A DNA stretch of 64,000 nt from Falsiroseomonas frigidaquae (lineage in GTDB: Bacteria > Pseudomonadota > Alphaproteobacteria > Acetobacterales > Acetobacteraceae). Where the stretch lies: NCBI RefSeq assembly GCF_012163145.1, contig NZ_JAAVTX010000007.1:186001-250000 (forward strand). The letters run 5' to 3'. The notes beneath the pieces were generated by a model. That model was not told where the DNA came from and did not search any database. It was given only the letters and a program-made list of their open reading frames with translations. Each line of letters begins with the position of its first letter. The stretch's first letter is position 1. Both the position numbers and the translations under genes were made by a program. Positions 16,250 to 23,775 of the stretch are shown here, piece after piece.

Positions 16250-16977
16250 CCGAGACTTTGTTCACCGAGGACGCCTATCTGCGGGAGGCGACGGCGCGCG
16301 TGGTGGCGGCCGATGAGCGCGGCGTGGTGCTGGACCGCACCAACCTCTACGCCCGCAGCGGCGGCCAGCCGGGCGATTCCGGCACGTTGCGCTGGGATGG
16401 CGGGGAGGCCACGGTGGCCGAGGCCATCAAGGGCGAGGCCGTTACGGGTCAGTCCGGCGCCATCCTGCACACGCTGGCCCCCGGCAGCGCTATTCCCCCC
16501 GTTGGGGCAGAGGTGACGCTGGGCCTCGACTGGGCCCGCCGGCACCGGCACATGCGGATGCACACCACGCTGCACCTGCTGTGCAGCGTACTGCCCGGCA
16601 TCTACGCCACCGGCAACCAGATCGGCGCGGAGAAGTCCCGCCTCGACTTCGACCTGCCCGACCCGCCTGCCAAGGAATGGTTCACGGAAAAGCTGGCGGA
16701 GCTGGTGGCCGCCGACCACCCGATCTCGACCACCTGGATCACCGAGGCGGAGCTGGACGCCAATCCGCAGATGGTCCGCACCCTGTCCGTGCAGCCGCCG
16801 CGCGGCGCCGGGCGCATCCGCCTGGTCCGCATCGGTGCCGAGGCCGCGCCGGTGGACCTGCAGCCCTGTGGCGGCACGCATGTCGCCAGCACCGGGGAGA
16901 TCGGGCGGGTCGAGGTGCTGAAGCTGGAAAGCAAGGGCCGGCAAAACCGACGCATCCACATCGTATTGCCGGAGTGA
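16246..16977 (+). CDS. Alanyl-tRNA editing protein (AlaX type)
   Basis: A free-standing trans-editing enzyme (243 residues) that hydrolyses Ser- or Gly-mischarged tRNA-Ala in the cytoplasm. The zinc site is complete: H106-TTL-H110 and C208-GGT-H212. The conserved LYARSGGQPGD lies at 34-43. The ATG at 16246 overlaps the Nudix stop (ATGA) and was preferred to an ATG 9 bases earlier. Its length fits AlaX-M/L forms that lack the AlaRS C-Ala domain. Confidence 0.93.
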   Translation: MTETLFTEDAYLREATARVVAADERGVVLDRTNLYARSGGQPGDSGTLRWDGGEATVAEAIKGEAVTGQSGAILHTLAPGSAIPPVGAEVTLGLDWARRHRHMRMHTTLHLLCSVLPGIYATGNQIGAEKSRLDFDLPDPPAKEWFTEKLAELVAADHPISTTWITEAELDANPQMVRTLSVQPPRGAGRIRLVRIGAEAAPVDLQPCGGTHVASTGEIGRVEVLKLESKGRQNRRIHIVLPE

Positions 16978-16994
16978 CCCAGGGAGTGACACAG

Positions 16995-17840
16995 ATGGAC
17001 CTGCTGGTTTCCACCGAATGGCTGGCGGCCGAGCTCGGCAAGCCGGACCTCGTGGTGCTGGATTGCACCACCTACCTGCCGACCGAGCAGGGCAACGCCG
17101 CGGACGGTTTTCGGAAGGCCCACATCAAGGGCGCCCGGCTGTTCAACATCGACCAGATCGCCGACCCCGACAGCACGCTGCCGCACATGATCCCGACGCC
17201 GGCGCGGTTCGAAAAACTGATCGGCGCGCTGGGCATCTCCAACACCACCCGCGTGGTGTTCTACGACCAGCACGGGCTGCGCGCCTCGCCGCGCGGCTGG
17301 TGGATGATGCGGCTGTTCGGGCATGAGAATGCGGCGGTGCTGGATGGCGGACTGCCGAAATGGCAGCGCGAGGGCCGGCCGGTGGAAACCGGCGACGCAC
17401 CCCCTGCCCCGGCCGCGACCTTCGTGGCGGACCTGATCGCCCGCCGCCTGGCCGGCATCGGCGACATCAAGCGCATCGTCCGCCAGGGTGGTGGGGAGGC
17501 GCTGATCCTCGATGCGCGGTCGAAGGCGCGCTTCGACGGCACGGCCGCCGAACCCCGCCCGGGCCTGCCCTCCGGCCACATGCCCGGCGCGCAATCCCTG
17601 CCGGCGGCCGATCTGGTCGGCCCCGATGGCGTGATGAAGGACCCGGAGACGCTGAAGGCGATGTTCGCCGAGCGCGGCGCGGATGACACGCGCCCGATCG
17701 TCACCTCCTGCGGCACCGGCGTGACCGCCTGCGTCGTGGCGCTGGGCGCCATGCGGGCCGGGCTGCCGGAGCCCGCCGTCTATGACGGATCCTGGACCGA
17801 ATGGGCGAGCCGCCCGGAAACCCCGAAGGACGCAAGCTGA
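16995..17840 (+). CDS. sseA: 3-Mercaptopyruvate/thiosulfate sulfurtransferase
   Basis: A 281-residue protein with two rhodanese domains (about 1-140 and 155-280). The active-site loop is C239-GTGVTA, close to the CGSGVTA loop of mercaptopyruvate sulfurtransferases; classical rhodaneses have CRKGVT. The N-terminal domain includes the LPTEQGNAADGFRKAHIKGARLF pattern of the family, shown here in part. The enzyme moves sulphur from 3-mercaptopyruvate to thiophilic acceptors. It shares one base with metC (TGATG), so sulphur-amino-acid metabolism links the two genes. Confidence 0.92.
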   Translation: MDLLVSTEWLAAELGKPDLVVLDCTTYLPTEQGNAADGFRKAHIKGARLFNIDQIADPDSTLPHMIPTPARFEKLIGALGISNTTRVVFYDQHGLRASPRGWWMMRLFGHENAAVLDGGLPKWQREGRPVETGDAPPAPAATFVADLIARRLAGIGDIKRIVRQGGGEALILDARSKARFDGTAAEPRPGLPSGHMPGAQSLPAADLVGPDGVMKDPETLKAMFAERGADDTRPIVTSCGTGVTACVVALGAMRAGLPEPAVYDGSWTEWASRPETPKDAS

Positions 17841-19042
17841 TGCCCGACGACGCCAACCCCGCCGGCCACCCGAAGCACGGCTTCGCCACCCGCATGTCGC
17901 ATGCCGCGCGGCCGCCGATCCGCGCGCTGGGCTTCGTCAATCCGCCCGTCCATCGCGGCTCCACCGTCACCGCGCAATCCTGCGAGGCGCGGCGGGAGAA
18001 TGCGAAGCACCGCTACAACCGGGTGATGACCTACGGCACCCAGGGCGGCCCGACCCACTACGCCCTGGAAGACGTGGTGACGGAGATCGAGGGTGGCACG
18101 CATTGCACCATCACCGGCACCGGCCTGGCCGCCGTCGCCGTGCCGCTGCTGGCCTGGCTGAAGGCCGGCGATCGCTGCCTGATGCCGGACAGCGTCTATG
18201 GCCCGGGGCGCAACCTGGCCGAGAACGTGCTGCCCGGATGGGGCATCGAGACGCAGTTCTACGACCCCTGCATCGATGCCGCGGGGCTGGAGGCGCTGTG
18301 GACGCCGAACACCAGGGTCCTCTACCTGGAAAGCCCCGGCAGCCACACCTTCGAGGTGCAGGACGTGCCGGCACTGACCGCGGTGGCGAAGCGCCATGGC
18401 GCCGTCAGCATGATCGACAACACCTGGGGCATCCACAGCTTCCAGCCCTTCGCCCATGGCTGCGACGTGTCCATCCAGGCGCTGACGAAATATGTCGGCG
18501 GGCATTCGGACATCCTGCTCGGCAGCATCACCGTGGCGTCCGAGGTGCATCACCACATCATCCGCAACACCGCCTCCGCCATGGGGCACTACGCCAGCCC
18601 GGATGATTGCTGGCTGGCGCTGCGCGGCGTGCGGACCATGCCGCTGCGGCTCAAGCACCAGACGGAGAGCTCGCTGGAAGTCGCCGCCTGGCTGGCGAAG
18701 CGGCCGGAGGTGATGCAGGTGCGCCACCCGGCGCTGCCCGGCGCGCCGGGGCACGAGATCTGGAAGCGCGACTTCGACGGCGGCTGTTCGCTGTTCGGCA
18801 TCGTGTTCCAGCCGCGCTACACGGAAGCCGACATCTTCCGCTTCGTCGACGGGCTGAAGCTGTTCGGCATCGGCGCCAGCTGGGGCGGCTATGAATGCCT
18901 GGCGCTGCCGACCAACGGCATGCTGGTGCGACGCGTGACGCCGGAACTGCCGGGCCAGGCGGTGCGGCTTCATATCGGGCTGGAGGAGGTTCCGGACATC
19001 ATCGCCGACCTCGAACAGGCGCTGGCGCTGCTGCCTCGGTAA
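17840..19042 (+). CDS. metC: Cystathionine beta-lyase
   Basis: A 400-residue PLP-dependent Cys/Met metabolism enzyme that cleaves cystathionine to homocysteine, pyruvate and ammonia. The PLP lysine is K217 in SIQALTKYVGGHSD; the preceding MIDNTWG holds the PLP-contacting Asp. RYNRVMTYGTQGGPTHYALE near 55-75 is the typical N-terminal substrate region. The ATG at 17840 overlaps the sulfurtransferase stop codon (TGATG), with AAGGA upstream. It ends at a perfect 10-base hairpin shared with the convergent regulator gene. Confidence 0.93.
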   Translation: MPDDANPAGHPKHGFATRMSHAARPPIRALGFVNPPVHRGSTVTAQSCEARRENAKHRYNRVMTYGTQGGPTHYALEDVVTEIEGGTHCTITGTGLAAVAVPLLAWLKAGDRCLMPDSVYGPGRNLAENVLPGWGIETQFYDPCIDAAGLEALWTPNTRVLYLESPGSHTFEVQDVPALTAVAKRHGAVSMIDNTWGIHSFQPFAHGCDVSIQALTKYVGGHSDILLGSITVASEVHHHIIRNTASAMGHYASPDDCWLALRGVRTMPLRLKHQTESSLEVAAWLAKRPEVMQVRHPALPGAPGHEIWKRDFDGGCSLFGIVFQPRYTEADIFRFVDGLKLFGIGASWGGYECLALPTNGMLVRRVTPELPGQAVRLHIGLEEVPDIIADLEQALALLPR

Positions 19043-19050
19043 GCGGCGAA

Positions 19051-19074
19051 CCGGGCGCCCGTCAGGGCGCCCGG
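19051..19074. terminator. Bidirectional hairpin between metC and regulator gene
   Basis: CCGGGCGCCC (19051-19060), loop GTCA, and GGGCGCCCGG (19065-19074) form a perfect 10-base stem with a tetraloop. It begins 9 bases after the metC stop and covers the last codons and stop of the regulator gene. There is no U-tract, but the stem is very stable. Confidence 0.6.
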
Positions 19075-19421
19075 AAGTCCAGTATGGCAGTGATGTAGCC
19101 GTTGAAGCCATCGGTGCCGACCGGCGTGATGGCGTAGAGCTGCGTCTTGCCCAGCCGCCGGGCCGGCGCAACGACGCCGCCCGCGAGCAGGCGCTTCAGC
19201 ACCAGCCGCACGGTCGGGCCGCTATAGCCCGTGGTCGCCGCGATCTGGTCCACCGAGAGCGCGGCCTGCGGCTGCGTCATCGCTTCCTCGAAGAACAGCA
19301 TCGCCACGTCGAAGGCAATGCGGCTGTTGCGGACGCCAGCCTTGGCATCAACAGCACGCAGGTCCCGGAGCAACCGGAGCGCGGCAATCCGGGATTGGAG
19401 CACGACCACACCATCGTTCAT
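19062..19421 (-). CDS. Small winged-helix transcriptional regulator
   Basis: A 119-residue protein with a winged helix-turn-helix centred on LSVDQIAATTGYSGPTVRLVLKRLLAGGVV (shown in part). The wing is followed by RRLGKTQLYAITPVG. The first 50 residues are helical and may dimerise. It resembles MarR- or IclR-like small regulators, with no ligand domain. The upstream 209 bases are AT-richer than the surroundings and contain the imperfect repeat TCTA-N8-TAGA about 40 bases before the start, which could be an operator. Its target genes are unknown. Confidence 0.75.
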   Translation of the reverse strand: MNDGVVVLQSRIAALRLLRDLRAVDAKAGVRNSRIAFDVAMLFFEEAMTQPQAALSVDQIAATTGYSGPTVRLVLKRLLAGGVVAPARRLGKTQLYAITPVGTDGFNGYITAILDFRAP

Positions 19422-19630
19422 GGGGCGCTTCTGACAGACCGGAAGGCGGATGCAACGTTCTAAAGTCTAGTAGATTGACCAGCGATGCATCCGAGCATGC
19501 GGGAAGCGACTCTCGCAATGACATATAGTTGATGTGGCTCGGCCAACCTTGATTTCGGCGTAACTACTCCAGGCCCGGAACGAGGGGCCAGGGCGCCCTC
19601 AAGCCGGGCCGGAACGCAGGGCGGGCCGGA

Positions 19631-20155
19631 TCAGCCGGCGGCGGCGGCACCCGGCGCCGCATCATTGGCGCAGCGGGCGCAGATACCCTCCACCTCCACG
19701 GTCGTCCGGTGCGGCACGAAGCCCTGGCGGGCCGCGGCCGCGGCGACGGCGGCGGAGGTCGCAGGATCACAAATCTCGGCCGTGGCGCCGCATTTCCCGC
19801 AGATCAGGAACTGGTGCGGGTGGTCCTCCCCATGCGCGTGGCCATGGCCCGCCTCGTCGCAACCGATGAAGGCGTTCAGCCGTTCCACCTTGTGGATCAG
19901 CCCCTGGCCAAGCAGGAAATCCAGCGCCCGGTATACCGTAGGCGGTGCTGCCCCGCGCCGCGCGCCGCGCAGCCGGTCGAGCAGCGCGTATGCACCGATC
20001 GGCTGTTCCGCCTGCAGCACCAGCCGCAGCACCTGGCGGCGCAACTCGGTCAGCTGCGCGCCGCGGTGCAGGCAGGACGTCGCCGCCCGGTCCAGCGCTG
20101 CTTCCAGCGCCGGGTCGGGTGCCGCAACCGCATCCGCTCGCATGCTCTCCGCCAT
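19631..20155 (-). CDS. zur: Fur-family zinc uptake regulator
   Basis: A 174-residue metal-sensing repressor. The N-terminal winged helix (about 25-95) includes PPTVYRALDFLLGQGLIHKV, the Fur DNA-recognition pattern. The C-terminal dimerisation and metal domain has His-rich GHGHAHGEDHPHQF at 103-116 and two Cys pairs, C119/C122 and C159/C162, that bind structural zinc. The sequence and the neighbours point to Zur rather than Fur. The ATG at 20155 has GGGGA upstream; longer in-frame starts would reach into the hisI start region. It diverges from hisI-COG0523 with 41 bases between. Confidence 0.9.
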   Translation of the reverse strand: MAESMRADAVAAPDPALEAALDRAATSCLHRGAQLTELRRQVLRLVLQAEQPIGAYALLDRLRGARRGAAPPTVYRALDFLLGQGLIHKVERLNAFIGCDEAGHGHAHGEDHPHQFLICGKCGATAEICDPATSAAVAAAAARQGFVPHRTTVEVEGICARCANDAAPGAAAAG

Positions 20156-20175
20156 CTCGTTTCCCCAAGCCGCAC

Positions 20176-20194
20176 TGCACCATATAATGCCGCA
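20176..20194. promoter_or_regulatory. 19-base palindrome in the zur/hisI divergent gap (candidate Zur operator)
   Basis: The half sites TGCACCAT (20176-20183) and ATGCCGCA (20187-20194) match in 6 of 8 positions when one is reversed, around a central ATA. Its core, CATATAATG, is AT-rich against a GC-rich background. A perfect -10 hexamer TATAAT (20183-20188) lies inside it, about 8 bases before the hisI ATG, and no ribosome site precedes that ATG, so hisI may be leaderless. Binding by Zur here would repress both directions. The palindrome is seen; the regulator is inference. Confidence 0.45.
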
Positions 20195-20196
20195 GC

Positions 20197-20655
20197 ATGA
20201 CCGACACACCCTCCCCCCTCACCTATGCCCCCCCCGCCCTCGCGGCCCGGGAGGATCTTCTGGCCGCGGTGCGCTTCGACGCGGCCGGCCTCGTCGCCTG
20301 CATCGCGCAGCAGCATGATACGGGGGAGGTGCTGATGATGGCCTGGATGAACCGGGAGGCGGTGGCGGAAACCCTCGCGACCGGCCGCGTCTGCTACTAC
20401 AGCCGGTCCCGGAAGGGGCTCTGGCGCAAGGGCGAGACCTCCGGCCAGTTGCAGCACCTGGTTGAGCTGCGGCTGGATTGCGATGGCGACACGCTGCTGG
20501 CGCTGGTGGATCAGCTCGGCGTCGCCTGCCACACCGGCCGCCGCAACTGCTTCTACCGCGCCATCCGCGACGACGCGCTCACCACGATCGCGGACCCGTT
20601 GATGGACCCGGCCGCGCTGTACGGGGATGCGCATAAGGGGCACAGCCACGGATGA
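20197..20655 (+). CDS. hisI: Phosphoribosyl-AMP cyclohydrolase
   Basis: A 152-residue zinc enzyme of the third step of histidine synthesis, opening the purine ring of phosphoribosyl-AMP. All family marks are present: [27 protein letters not shown] and the three zinc-ligand cysteines C95 (DCDGD), C111 (ACHTG) and C118 (NCFY). Two additions are unusual: no hisE fusion, and a His-rich tail ([10 protein letters not shown]). Its position next to zur and a COG0523 GTPase suggests a zinc-responsive copy rather than the biosynthetic-cluster copy, or a sole copy serviced by the GTPase. It overlaps the GTPase gene by 4 bases. Confidence 0.93.
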   Translation: MTDTPSPLTYAPPALAAREDLLAAVRFDAAGLVACIAQQHDTGEVLMMAWMNREAVAETLATGRVCYYSRSRKGLWRKGETSGQLQHLVELRLDCDGDTLLALVDQLGVACHTGRRNCFYRAIRDDALTTIADPLMDPAALYGDAHKGHSHG

Positions 20656-21701
20656 GCGGCCCGATCCCGGTCACCATCCTCACGGGCTTCCTCGGCGCCG
20701 GGAAGACCACGCTGCTGAACGCACTGCTGAAGCAGCCGGAGATGGCGAACACCGCCGTACTGATCAACGAATTCGGCGAGATCGGCCTGGACCACCTGCT
20801 GGTGGAACGCCTGGATGGCGACACGGTGCTGCTGAACGCCGGCTGCCTGTGCTGCACCATCCGCGGCGACCTGCTGACGGCGCTGGATGGCGTGTGGGAC
20901 CGCATGCTGGTCGGCCAGGCGGTGGCGCGGGTGGTGGTGGAGACCACCGGCCTGGCCGACCCCGCCCCCATCCTGCATACGCTGATGGCCGACCCGCGCC
21001 TGGCGCGCCGCTTCGTGCTGGATGGCGTGGTGACCCTGGTGGATGCCGCGACCGGCATGGCCACGCTGGACACCCAGCCGGAGGCGCTGCGCCAGGCCGC
21101 CGTGGCCGACCGCATCGTGCTGACCAAGACGGATCTCGTGCCGCCCGCCCAGGTGGCGGCGCTGCAGGACCGGCTGGCGGCGCTGAACCCCGTCGCGCCG
21201 ATCCTGGCTGCCATCGCCGGCGATGTGCCGGCGGCGCGGCTGCTGGATGCCGGTCCCTACGACACCTCCGCCAAGGCGCCGGCGGTCGCCACCTGGATCG
21301 GCGCCGCCGCCCCCCATGGGCATCATCATGGACATCATCACCACCACCACGACCGCAACCGGCACGATTCGAGCATCCAGGCGCTCTGCCTCGAATTCGA
21401 CGAGCCGCTGCCCTGGTCGGGCCTCGCCGGGTGGTTGGAGATGCTGGCGATGACGCGCGGCGCCTCCGTGCTGCGCGTGAAGGGCCTGCTGGACCTGCAG
21501 GGTGAGGACCGGCCGGTGGTGATCCACGGCGTGCAGCACCTGTTCCACCCGCCGATCCGCCTCGCTGCCTGGCCAGAGGGGACGCCGCGCCGGTCGCGAC
21601 TCGTCTTCATCCTGCGCCAACTGGAGCCCGACGTGGTGCGGAACGGCCTCGATGCCTTCCTGCGCGCGGCGCGGGACGAAGCGGCGCTGGGCGCGGGCTG
21701 A
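20652..21701 (+). CDS. COG0523 metal-chaperone GTPase (CobW/ZNG1 family)
   Basis: A 349-residue G3E GTPase that loads metal, most likely zinc, onto target enzymes. The P-loop GFLGAGKTT is at 12-20, NEFGEIGLD at 39-47 and the metal-binding CLCC motif at C65, C67 and C68. [11 protein letters not shown] is the Walker B region and LTKTDLV the base-recognition motif. A His-rich loop ([11 protein letters not shown]) lies near 222-232, followed by the CobW C-terminal domain ([18 protein letters not shown]). Adjacency to zur and hisI supports the zinc subgroup rather than cobalamin (cobW) or nitrile hydratase. Confidence 0.93.
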   Translation: MSGPIPVTILTGFLGAGKTTLLNALLKQPEMANTAVLINEFGEIGLDHLLVERLDGDTVLLNAGCLCCTIRGDLLTALDGVWDRMLVGQAVARVVVETTGLADPAPILHTLMADPRLARRFVLDGVVTLVDAATGMATLDTQPEALRQAAVADRIVLTKTDLVPPAQVAALQDRLAALNPVAPILAAIAGDVPAARLLDAGPYDTSAKAPAVATWIGAAAPHGHHHGHHHHHHDRNRHDSSIQALCLEFDEPLPWSGLAGWLEMLAMTRGASVLRVKGLLDLQGEDRPVVIHGVQHLFHPPIRLAAWPEGTPRRSRLVFILRQLEPDVVRNGLDAFLRAARDEAALGAG

Positions 21702-21810
21702 GCGAGACCTGCGAGGCGGCCCGCTCACGTTGACTCCACCCACGCCGCGCGCTTCCCTGGCGCCGCCGGGACGACCGCGCCGGCTTGTGGCCAGGGAGCC
21801 GTGTGACGCC

Positions 21811-22461
21811 ATGCCGTTGACGATGCCGGAGGAAATCCTCCTCCTCATGCTCGATGATGAAAGCGGGCGGCTGCAGGAACGCGCGGCGCCATCCGGCGAC
21901 TACGCGATTGCCGGTGCCGTGCTCGCCGAACTCGCGCTCGCTGGCCGGATCGACACCGATCCGACCCGCCTCTACGTGGTGAACCCGGCGCCGACCGGGG
22001 ATCCGCTGATGGACCGCGCGCTGGCGCAGATCGTCGCGGCGCCGGAAGCCGGCGACAGCCGCTACTGGATCGAGACGCTGGCTGCCGATGCCGATGCCTA
22101 TCGCGACGCGCTGTTCGAGCGGCTGGTGGACAAGGGCATCCTGAAGCGCGTCGAGGGCCGCTTCCTCTGGGTGTTCCCGGAACGCCGCTACCCGGTGATC
22201 TCGGACAAGGAGGAGCGGGAGGTGAAGGCCCGCATCATGGGCGTGCTGTTCCAGGACGACATCCCCGATCCGCGCGATTCCATGCTGATCGGCCTGTGCC
22301 GCGCCGGTGGCCTGTTCTCGCTCATCCTGTCGACGCAGGAGCTGGACCGGGTGCAGGGCCGCATCGACCAGGTGGCGGATCTTGAGGAGTTGAACCGCTC
22401 CCTCGCCGATGCCATCCGCGAAATCTACGCGCAGATCGCGCGCTATGCGCCGATGGTCTAA
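21811..22461 (+). CDS. GPP34 (Golgi phosphoprotein 3-like) family protein
   Basis: A 216-residue protein with a GPP34 domain. Family features are the start MPEEILLLMLDDESGRL, the pattern YAIAGAVLAELALAGRI, and in the second half RLVDKGILKR, followed by EERRYPVISDKEE-type sequence (here FPERRYPVISDKEE) and the hydrophobic helix AGGLFSLIL. In eukaryotes GPP34 proteins bind phosphatidylinositol 4-phosphate on Golgi membranes and glycosyltransferase tails. Bacterial members are uncharacterised. The following STAS gene is 42 bases downstream on the same strand. The GGGAG ribosome site lies 12 bases before the ATG and can pair with an upstream segment. Confidence 0.85.
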   Translation: MPLTMPEEILLLMLDDESGRLQERAAPSGDYAIAGAVLAELALAGRIDTDPTRLYVVNPAPTGDPLMDRALAQIVAAPEAGDSRYWIETLAADADAYRDALFERLVDKGILKRVEGRFLWVFPERRYPVISDKEEREVKARIMGVLFQDDIPDPRDSMLIGLCRAGGLFSLILSTQELDRVQGRIDQVADLEELNRSLADAIREIYAQIARYAPMV

Positions 22462-22503
22462 AGACACCCGGATCACAGGCGAGCTGAGGACAGGACAGGC
22501 TTC

Positions 22504-22836
22504 ATGGACATCACGGAAAGCACCGACCAGGGCGTGAAGGTGGCGGCTCTCAAGGGCCGCCTCGACACCGCCACCGCCCCCGCGGCGGAGACCAAGCTGA
22601 TCGGGCTGCTCGAGGGCGGTGCGAAGGTGGTGGCCGACCTGGCGGAGGTGCACTACGTCTCCTCGGCCGGGCTGCGCGTGCTGCTGAAGGCGGCCAAGCA
22701 GGCCAAGGCCATCGGCGGCAGCTTCGCCATCGCCTCCCCCCAGGCGCCGGTGCGGGAGGTGCTGGAGATCAGCGGCTTCGACAAGATCCTCGCCATCCAC
22801 CCGACCCGCGACGCGGCCGTCAGCGCGCTCGCCTGA
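22504..22836 (+). CDS. STAS-domain anti-sigma-factor antagonist
   Basis: A 110-residue single STAS domain of the SpoIIAA/RsbV type. The phosphorylation motif is DLAEVHYVSSAGLRVLL, with the Ser pair of SSAG as the usual kinase target. The family binds an anti-sigma factor kinase when unphosphorylated. No RsbW-like kinase or sigma factor gene is in the window, so it would act in trans. It follows the GPP34 gene and ends at a strong hairpin. Confidence 0.9.
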   Translation: MDITESTDQGVKVAALKGRLDTATAPAAETKLIGLLEGGAKVVADLAEVHYVSSAGLRVLLKAAKQAKAIGGSFAIASPQAPVREVLEISGFDKILAIHPTRDAAVSALA

Positions 22837-22843
22837 TGCCGGC

Positions 22844-22866
22844 GCGCCCCGCAGGATGCGGGGCGC
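22844..22866. terminator. Bidirectional hairpin between STAS and SemiSWEET genes
   Basis: GCGCCCCGCA (22844-22853), loop GGA, and TGCGGGGCGC (22857-22866) form a perfect 10-base stem with a triloop, 7 bases after the STAS stop and 9 bases past the SemiSWEET stop on the other strand. There is no U-tract. Confidence 0.6.
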
Positions 22867-22875
22867 ACGCCGCGC

Positions 22876-23133
22876 CTAGCCGCGGCGCAGCTTCACACAG
22901 AGAATTGCCGCCGTCAGCGGCACGGTGACCAGGTTCGCCACCACCAGCCCGGTCGAACCCTTCATCACCCCATAGCCGAGCCACAGCGTGTTGCCGACCA
23001 CGAGCAGCACCAGCAGCGCCAGGCTGAAATCCCCCGCCGAGCGCGTGCGCCAGGTCTTCCACGCCTGCGGCACGAAGGCCGACGTGGTCAGCGCCCCCGC
23101 AATCAACCCGACCGCCTCCACCGCCGTATCCAC
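22876..23133 (-). CDS. SemiSWEET-type sugar transporter (PQ-loop, MtN3-like)
   Basis: An 85-residue membrane protein with three hydrophobic helices, the size of a SemiSWEET monomer, which dimerises to make a sugar pore. The PQ-loop motif AFVPQAWKTWRTRSAGDFS is at about residues 19-37, with GNTLWLGYG in the second helix and the NLVTVPLTAAI in the third. The GTG at 23133 was chosen because AGGAAAGAG stands 6 bases before it and it gives the typical length. A longer frame would overlap the divergent GNAT gene. Confidence 0.85.
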   Translation of the reverse strand: MDTAVEAVGLIAGALTTSAFVPQAWKTWRTRSAGDFSLALLVLLVVGNTLWLGYGVMKGSTGLVVANLVTVPLTAAILCVKLRRG

Positions 23134-23166
23134 GCGAAGCTCTTTCCTGCCGGGAGATGCGCCCCT

Positions 23167-23775
23167 ATGCATCCCGCCATGGCGGAAATCCATCTCACCT
23201 TCGAGACTTTGTCAGGCCGCGCGCTGCATCCGCTGCTGCCGGACCTCGCGGCGCTGCGCATCGCGGTGTTCCGCGAGTGGCCCTATCTGTACGAGGGCGA
23301 TGGCGGCTACGAGCAGGGCTACCTGCGCGCCTATGCCGAGGCGCCCGGCGCGGCCATCGTGGTGTGCCGGGACGGCGACCGCGTGGTGGGAGCCGCGACC
23401 TGCGAGCCGATGGTGCAGGGCCACGCGCCCGTCGCCGCCTGCTTCCGCGCCGCCGGGCTGGACCCGGAACGCTACTGCTATTTCGGCGAATCGGTGCTGC
23501 TGCCGGAATACCGCGGCCGCGGCGCCGGTGTGCGCTTCTTCGTGGAACGCGAGGCGCATGCGCGGCGCCTGTCGCTGCCCGAGGCTGCCTTCTGCGCGGT
23601 GGTGCGCGACCCCGCCGATCCGCGCCGCCCGGCCGGCCACACGCCGCTGGATGCCTTCTGGCGCAAGCGGGGCTACACGCCGCGGCCGGATCTGGTGGTG
23701 AGCTTCAACTGGAAGGAAATCGGCGAAGCGGCTGAAACGCCGCATGATCTGGCCTTCTGGACCAAGACGCTTTGA
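23167..23775 (+). CDS. GNAT-family acetyltransferase
   Basis: A 202-residue protein with a GNAT fold. The acetyl-CoA site is LLPEYRGRGAGVRFF near 118-132, preceded by YCYFGES. A C-terminal TPLDAFWRKRGYTP is conserved in the family. The gene begins a run of four overlapping genes (GNAT, nitrilase, lpxB, GNAT) on the same strand. The start at 23167 has GGGAG upstream; a second ATG 12 bases later is possible. The substrate is unknown. Confidence 0.83.
   Translation: MHPAMAEIHLTFETLSGRALHPLLPDLAALRIAVFREWPYLYEGDGGYEQGYLRAYAEAPGAAIVVCRDGDRVVGAATCEPMVQGHAPVAACFRAAGLDPERYCYFGESVLLPEYRGRGAGVRFFVEREAHARRLSLPEAAFCAVVRDPADPRRPAGHTPLDAFWRKRGYTPRPDLVVSFNWKEIGEAAETPHDLAFWTKTL

Noticed and set aside
21314-21352. 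CAT/CAC-rich stretch as a microsatellite
   Set aside because: It encodes the His-rich metal loop of the COG0523 GTPase in frame and is irregular, so it is better explained by protein function.
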